Shown here one piece after another: positions 58,419 through 64,000 of a stretch of DNA of 64,000 nt. The number at the start of each line of letters is the position of its first letter. The first letter of the stretch is position 1. Under the pieces are notes generated by a model. It was given only the letters and a program-made list of their open reading frames with translations. It ran no database searches and had not been told where the DNA came from. The stretch is from Parietichytrium sp. I65-24A (taxonomy: Eukaryota > Sar > Bigyra > Thraustochytrida > Thraustochytriidae). A program made the translations under genes and the position numbers. The DNA is taken from NCBI GenBank assembly GCA_012862575.1, contig BLSF01000038.1:250317-314316 (forward strand). The letters are read 5' to 3'.

Positions 58419-60800
58419 GAAAAGAACTCAAATGGAGTGGTTTTGTTCAGACTTCACTGGAACTAGCTTGGGGTTGAGGCAAGAGTACATAAGCATGAGG
58501 TCTGGCAGCGATTTAGCAATAATGCGGATGCCGCATACATTTGTGGCATGAAACGCTCGCCTTCGAACAAAAATGTTCCACGCGCTCCTGCTTATGTTTG
58601 TGGAGAATCTGAGCCCAAGATCATTATTCTCGCTCTCGCGAGTTATGCTTTCTCTCTTGTGTCAATCACATGAAAATCCAAAGTGTTTGTGGACCATCTC
58701 CTTAAGTAATGAAATGCAGTTTGGTTTTCTATTTTGCGCCTGAGCGCTGGTTCTGAGATGGCGTTGAAGTCGAGCTTGTACAACGCAGCCATGGCGCCGC
58801 AAGTGTTGAGGTGCATTGTAACTGCTCTCGACAAAGCAAAGACATGATCGCTTCCGACAATTGGACCGAGGGTTGGTACTTATTCTGGGAGCCAGATTTG
58901 GCAGTGTCATCGATTGTTCAAGAGGAAGGATTTTTAACGGACTCTGACCTGAAAAGAAATTCGATCGTCTTTCGACTCCAACTGCATTCTGCACGCTTCA
59001 ATCGTTGTTCTCTAGTTTATCGAATGTGTATATTTCGTAAATCGTTTAGCGTTTAAACTCTCGTATTTCACGAGCATTCAACACTTGGCTGCCCACGCAA
59101 TTAAGTAGCTACTACTAGCATAGCTTAATGAGAAGTGCGTTGCGATAGTTCCAATCATAAGATTGTTGCGATCGGCGTTTCCAAGTGAGATGAAGTTTCA
59201 TGGTTGAGAGTGAAATTCTTGAACGTATTGGCAAATTCGCACTGAATACCCCCGAACTTTCCCCCATGGAGGTTACGACGCGCACTTCTTCCTTGGGAGG
59301 CTGTTTACAGCGATCGTCAGAGTCAAATAGAGAATGCTCGACTCTGAGGACTTGGCGAGAAGGATGTCCGACTTGAATGCAGTTGACTTTAATTCACAGT
59401 CAATCGTGCCAGGCTCGCAATTCAATCTCTTGGAACTCGTCAACTTCACAGGTTTTTGTATCGAGCACATGAGTTCATTGCTGCTTCCCAATCAAAGAGC
59501 CACCAAAAATTCGTTTTGCACAAGAGCAAGTCCTGGTGCCGGTACAGATGCATGCATGTAAATGCAAGCAAGCATGTTTGTACCACACAACAGGTGCAAT
59601 GTGCATCATGCGCTATCAAGTTCAACGCCAAAAATTGCCTTCGTGATTCTCTAGCAACCACCACATTGATTAGCAATGAAAAAGTAGATGCTCAATCTTC
59701 AAGTATTCATTTTCATTGTCCAATCCGTGCGCTTAAAAAAAAAGTCAAACTCGAACAGTTCCAATCCCGAAACTGAGCTCGACCTACAGCAAGGGAAGCT
59801 TTCACCTTTTTGGTGAACTGCTCGAGTCTAGGTAATCCATCGTTGCGTGTCCCGGCGAAAACTACAGAGTACGGAAACGTATTTACAAGCGTCTGTAAGA
59901 TTTTCTCGTAGCTTGAGATCAGGAGCATCTTGTCGCAATTTAATTGACTGCACCCACTTTGCTGCTTTGCTGCTCTGCTGCAGTTGCGCCGGATATCGAA
60001 ATTCGGAACTCACCGAGCTCTACATCATCGCGCTGCCAGGATCAGCATTCAGAATTAAGGTTTCTCTGCAGCGTCTACCGTTTTGGGTCATGCATGGGTC
60101 ATTGCCAGTACTAACGGCTCCGCACGACTGGAACTCCAAACTCTGAATTCTGAATTACCACCTCCACACATCCCCCACACATCCCATCCCACGCATCTCA
60201 CACGTCTCACGCAATCCACGCAATCCACGCTCACTGTGCCCGCTGTCAAAATCAAGTCGCGGTCGATTCGCTCGTTTCTCGCTGTCTTCAGTGCTCATTG
60301 CATTACATCGCTCATTGCAATACTTCGATTGTACACTACATCCATCTCTCCCCCCGCCTTCTCAACCACCACAGCGCGACCCTGCCCTCCTTACCGCCTC
60401 ACCTACCATCTACCATAGTCTCCGCCCCCTTTCCGTTCTCAGCGGCTCTGTTACCCTCACCTACGCATTTCCCTAGAACCCTCCATCCTGGCTTCCCAAC
60501 TTGCACAAACACCTTTCGCCAAACGGTCATCCTCACAGTCTGAGCGTAGCACTCCACTAGCCACGGGTACCACCCGCCACCTCTCACGTAGGGCTCGGAG
60601 GCGGTAGACACGGCTAGCCAGTACAGTAGAAGCGCGGAAACGGAAGTTGGTGCCGGTAGGGCCGGTGGGCGACTCCTAGGCTGTCGGTAGACAGGCAGAT
60701 AGTGGCGAGAAGTTCAAAACTAGCCACACGTGCTTCCATAAAAAGAGGCAAAGTTTCGGGCAAGAGTGGCAAGTGGAAGAGCAGAGTTTAGGAGGGCAGA

Positions 60801-60848
60801 AACAGAGAGAGAGAGAGAGAGAGAGAAGGAAAGAAGGAAAGAAGGAAC
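60801..60848 (+). repeat. GA/GGAA purine tract upstream of the Na/Ca exchanger
   Basis: About 11 GA units followed by GAAGGAAA units on the sense strand, about 255 bases before the start codon. A second block of GGGAGG repeats lies at 60994-61013. Confidence 0.95.
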
Positions 60849-61104
60849 AAGTGTCGACCTTCAAAGTAACGCAACGTCGCGCGGGTGCCACCGGACTGGA
60901 CGATTGGACGACTGGACGCGCGAGAGTTGTGCAACTGTGCTAGTGCGCGAGTGGCAAGTGCAGCGTCAGCGTCAGCGTCAGTGGGCGTAAAGAGGGAGGG
61001 AGGGAGGGAGGACAAGGTGTAAAAGGTCGAAGGTGGCAAGGCGCCGGTCTTGCTGGCTGGCTGGTAGGCAAAGCGAGGAAGGGAGAAGGCCAGGATAGGA
61101 AAAA

Positions 61105-63891
61105 ATGCGCGGGGTGGTGGGGCTAGGCGCAGGCGCGGCGCTGGCGTCGATGTTGAGCGCGGCTAATGCGGCAGAGAACAGCTTGCAGGCCGCTAGCAAC
61201 ACGTGCTTGCTGAACGATACATTCAACAAAGAGTCCATGTATAAGCTGAAGCTGGACACAGGGTCGCTTTTGTTCACTATGGTGACAGAGCCTGGTGGCG
61301 AGGACCCTCACCAGTGCTCAAGCAACACAACTAACCTTGACGAGGCTGATACGATCAAATACTACAAATTTAGCAAAGGGTATCTCACGTACGTCTTCGA
61401 AAATTACACGTACAGCGGCGATGATGAGATATGCCCTGGGTCGTACTTTACGCCGCTTCTGTACACAGAGATTCTGTGGAGCGATTCTACACGGGCGGTG
61501 TTCTACTTTGTCCTCATGATGTGGTGCTTTTTGGGCATAGCTATAATCAGCGATCACTTCATGGCTGCCATCGAGGTGATCACCTCTAAGGAGAAAGTAA
61601 TTGTCCTTCATAATGAGAATGGCGAACCGGAAGAGCATCGCGTCCTCATTTGGGACGAGACGGTAGCCAACCTGACCCTCATGGCTCTGGGCAGCTCCGC
61701 ACCAGAAATTCTACTCTCCGTCATCGAGACTGTGGGTAACCTGGATACGGAATACAACGCGAAGGTTGAGGGGCTTGGGCCAGCCACAATCGTCGGATCT
61801 GCTGCATTTAACCTCCTTATCATTTCTGCGGTCTGCGTGAGTGCGATCAAGGATGGGGAAAGCCGTGAGATCGAGCAATACGGGGTGTTCATGATCACTG
61901 CCTCGTTCTCGGTTTTTGCGTACATATGGATTTACATTGTGTTGAATGACACATACGTCGAGGTCTGGGAAGCCTGTGTGACTTTTGCCTTGTTCCCCTT
62001 GTTGGTGTCTCTCAGCTATGCTCAGAACAACAGCTGGTTTGGAAAGTGCGGCGGCGCAACAGGAAAAGTGCGACCGGACAGCGGTGGCCATGTTGTGGCC
62101 CTAGACAGCGAAAACCATCCTCATTTCGGGAAACGCAGCGGCAGCTCTCAGGGTGTGCTGACCGTGGATGATGTGGAGAAAGAGAAGCTGGCCAATATAA
62201 TTCACCAGCTTCCACCGGGAATCTCGGAGGACGACATGGCTCGCATCGCAGCACAGGGCATGATGCAAAGTGCAAAGCCAAGTACCATGCGCTATCGAAT
62301 TGATGCGCGTCGCAAACTGGCCGGCGGGCGGGGAATCATCAAGAAGAACTTGGATGTCATCAAGAGACATACCATCCGCCGTTTCAGCCAAATTGGTGAC
62401 CAAGAGAGCTCTGCAAAGAAGGAGATGCTTCAATCTCTAGTTGCTGGGCTGCCGAAGGTTTCGTTCTCGGCGTATGCCTACTCTGTGAGCGAGAACGCGG
62501 GATCTATCAAGATTCCGGTTGTGAGGATCGGAAACTCAATGGAGCTGAGTAAGACATCCACTGTATACTACGAGACACGGTCCGGTACGGCAAGGGGCTC
62601 GGAGGACTTTGTTCACGTTGACGGAAAGCTCATCTTCGAGCCTGGCGAGACCGAAAAGTGTATCGAAGTCGGCATCATTGACGATAACGTCTTTGAGCCT
62701 GACGAGACTTTTACAATTCTCCTGTCCACAAAGGGCGACGACCATAATTCAGACTTGAAGAATGGCCAGTACAGCACCTGCGAGGTGACCATAATTGACG
62801 ACGACAAACCTGGCACCTTTAGTTTCGTGAATGGGTGCCTCGTGGTGAAGGAGTCCGACGGCGTTGCCAAGTGCGTCATTCGCCGCCACGGAGGTGTCGA
62901 CGGGAAGGTAAAGCTTAATTACCGCACCAAAGATTACACCGCTAAAAAGGATGTAGACTTCTTCGGAGCAGAGGGCACCTTGCTCTTCGATCATGGTGTG
63001 AACGAAGCAAGTTTCGATATTGTCCTCATTGATGACAAGCGTTATGATAAAGAAACCACATTCGCCGTGGAATTTGATATCGTGGGCCACCCTAATTGTG
63101 GTGCGGATTACGGCGAACACCGCGTGCTTTCGGTAAGCATCACCTCCGATGACGGTTACAAGGCCACTGTCGACAGAGTCGCGGAGCTTATGAAAGCGCA
63201 TCTGGAGAACTCAGACATCGGAACCGGCAGCTGGATGGAGCAGCTGCGCGAAGCTCTCACTATTGAAAGCGAAGAGGGTGAAGACCCGCGGGTATTGGAC
63301 TGCATACTTCACGTTTTATCATTCCCTTGGAAGGTCTTGTTCGTGTTGGTACCGCCGACAACCTACGGATCTGGATACCTCTCTTTTTTCGTGTCACTGC
63401 TATTTATTGGCTTGCTGACCGCTTTCGTAGGGGATGTCGCCTCAACCTTTGGATGCCTCGTGGGTTTTGGAAATGGTCTCACGGCGATCTCCCTGGTTGC
63501 GCTCGGTACCTCGTTGCCGGATACTTTTGCGTCTAAAATGGCTGCTGAGAACGATTCCAACGCTGACAACTCTATCGGCAACATCACTGGAAGCAACAGT
63601 GTGAACGTTTTTCTTGGACTCGGGCTCCCGTGGATGATTGCTTCCATTTATAAGGCCGCGAAAGGCAAGAAGTATCAAGTGAGCGCGGATGGCTCGCTCC
63701 TCTCGTCCGTCACTGCATTTTGCGTTGCTGCTGGGGTTTATTTCGCGATCATGTACTTTCGCAAGTGGAAAGGCTGGGGCGAGCTTGGAGGTCCAAGAGT
63801 TCCGCGAATTATTACATCCTTAATATTTTGTGCCATGTGGGTGGCCTTCATCGCTTTCGTATATAAGAGCTCCCAGGATGACACCGCATAA
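61105..63891 (+). CDS. Na+/Ca2+ exchanger with two Calx-beta domains (NCX type)
   Basis: 928 residues. A signal peptide (MRGVVGLGAGAALASMLSAA) is followed by an N-glycosylatable ectodomain and an N-terminal membrane block. The alpha-1 repeat has ALGSSAPEILLSVIE near 193-207 and GPATIVGSAAFNLLIISAVC. A large cytosolic loop holds Calx-beta 1 (about 449-545, ending in DDNVFEPDETFTILL) and Calx-beta 2 (about 569-664, with DDKRYDKETTFAVEF); these acidic ends are the expected Ca2+-binding clusters. The C-terminal membrane block holds alpha-2, with VALGTSLPDTFASKMAAEND near 796 and GNITGSNSVNVFLGLGLPW. Both ion-binding signatures (GSSAPE, GTSLPD) are intact, so an active plasma-membrane exchanger that extrudes Ca2+ using the Na+ gradient, regulated by cytosolic Ca2+, is likely. 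The architecture is that of animal NCX. Confidence 0.93.
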   Translation: MRGVVGLGAGAALASMLSAANAAENSLQAASNTCLLNDTFNKESMYKLKLDTGSLLFTMVTEPGGEDPHQCSSNTTNLDEADTIKYYKFSKGYLTYVFENYTYSGDDEICPGSYFTPLLYTEILWSDSTRAVFYFVLMMWCFLGIAIISDHFMAAIEVITSKEKVIVLHNENGEPEEHRVLIWDETVANLTLMALGSSAPEILLSVIETVGNLDTEYNAKVEGLGPATIVGSAAFNLLIISAVCVSAIKDGESREIEQYGVFMITASFSVFAYIWIYIVLNDTYVEVWEACVTFALFPLLVSLSYAQNNSWFGKCGGATGKVRPDSGGHVVALDSENHPHFGKRSGSSQGVLTVDDVEKEKLANIIHQLPPGISEDDMARIAAQGMMQSAKPSTMRYRIDARRKLAGGRGIIKKNLDVIKRHTIRRFSQIGDQESSAKKEMLQSLVAGLPKVSFSAYAYSVSENAGSIKIPVVRIGNSMELSKTSTVYYETRSGTARGSEDFVHVDGKLIFEPGETEKCIEVGIIDDNVFEPDETFTILLSTKGDDHNSDLKNGQYSTCEVTIIDDDKPGTFSFVNGCLVVKESDGVAKCVIRRHGGVDGKVKLNYRTKDYTAKKDVDFFGAEGTLLFDHGVNEASFDIVLIDDKRYDKETTFAVEFDIVGHPNCGADYGEHRVLSVSITSDDGYKATVDRVAELMKAHLENSDIGTGSWMEQLREALTIESEEGEDPRVLDCILHVLSFPWKVLFVLVPPTTYGSGYLSFFVSLLFIGLLTAFVGDVASTFGCLVGFGNGLTAISLVALGTSLPDTFASKMAAENDSNADNSIGNITGSNSVNVFLGLGLPWMIASIYKAAKGKKYQVSADGSLLSSVTAFCVAAGVYFAIMYFRKWKGWGELGGPRVPRIITSLIFCAMWVAFIAFVYKSSQDDTA

Positions 63892-64000
63892 TCTGGCCGC
63901 TCAGTTTAGACTTGTGATATAACGATTCCAAAAACCGCTTTCTTCTTCTTCAGTTTTTTTTCTTTTCTGGGCCAGTTAGTACCTTCACTGCTCCCTCGTC
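63892..64000. other. 3' flank of the Na/Ca exchanger
   Basis: 109 bases to the window edge, T-rich near 63955-63965. No gene or clear polyadenylation signal is seen. Confidence 0.5.

Larger units (their letters stand above)
58191..61104. other. Spacer between eIF4A-III and the Na/Ca exchanger
   Basis: 2.9 kb, the longest gene-free stretch. It contains an AATAAA at 58413-58418, a short TTCTGAATT repeat at 60142-60156, a C/T-rich stretch at about 60155-60400, and a GA/GGAA tract at 60801-60848 plus GGGAGG units at 60994-61013 before the exchanger. I see no tRNA, snRNA or conserved frame. Confidence 0.6.

Noticed and set aside
59195-59245. 18S rRNA fragment (GTGAAATTCTTG, a string found in small-subunit rRNA)
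   Set aside because: The match stops after about a dozen bases and the flanks do not follow rRNA.

Overview
The window is nuclear DNA of a unicellular eukaryote with long, mostly intronless genes. I can support 18 protein-coding genes. Only three are spliced, with five introns of 62-93 nt, all GT-AG. I recognise no rRNA, tRNA, CRISPR array, transposon or virus-derived element. Several gene designs point to a stramenopile: a CBM20-TPS-TPP fusion, a secreted protein with Thr-Lys-Ala-Pro-Thr style spacers, and a polycystin-1/REJ/GPS protein with an LNR module. The low intron density and Ser/Pro-rich tails would suit a thraustochytrid-like labyrinthulid. An intron-poor red alga is the main alternative. 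The assignment is inference from gene content.

Layout. 1-4.3 kb: the 3' end of a coiled-coil gene (+), a GH3 beta-xylosidase-like gene (-), and a 612-base assembly gap. 4.6-12.7 kb: a CBM20-TPS-TPP protein with apparently dead active sites (+) and a transportin-3/importin-13-like karyopherin (-). 14-24.7 kb: a spliced HPAT/SGT-type glycosyltransferase (+) and a giant polycystin-1-like membrane protein (-). 27.4-30.5 kb: an organellar-type lysyl-tRNA synthetase (+) and a spliced leucine-rich-repeat protein (-). 32-40.7 kb: a kinesin-4 (+) and a HEATR6-like HEAT-repeat protein (-). 41-45.3 kb: an unknown Ala-rich protein (-) and a DONSON homologue (+). 47.2-54.5 kb: a secreted Ser-Gly-repeat protein (+), a BAP31-like ER protein (-), and a class C GPCR whose ectodomain is built from phosphate-binding (PstS-like) domains (-). 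56.9-63.9 kb: eIF4A-III (+) and an animal-type Na+/Ca2+ exchanger (+).

Architecture. Six times a + gene and a - gene run tail to tail, separated by only 160-342 bases. The head-to-head spacers are 0.9-2.7 kb and hold the simple repeats. At least eight genes carry a purine tract (GA, GAAA, GGA) on their sense strand in the 300 bases before the start codon. The genes form no single pathway. They are housekeeping (LysRS, eIF4A-III, karyopherin, DONSON), cytoskeletal (kinesin-4), secretory or cell-surface (glycosyltransferase, GH3, Ser-Gly protein, BAP31) and sensory or ion-handling (polycystin-like protein, PstS-GPCR, NCX).

The most novel item is the putative phosphate-sensing GPCR at 51132-54494. 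Next are the TPS/TPP pseudoenzyme at 4634-8524 and the kinesin-4 tail with two TPPP/p25-alpha-like motifs.
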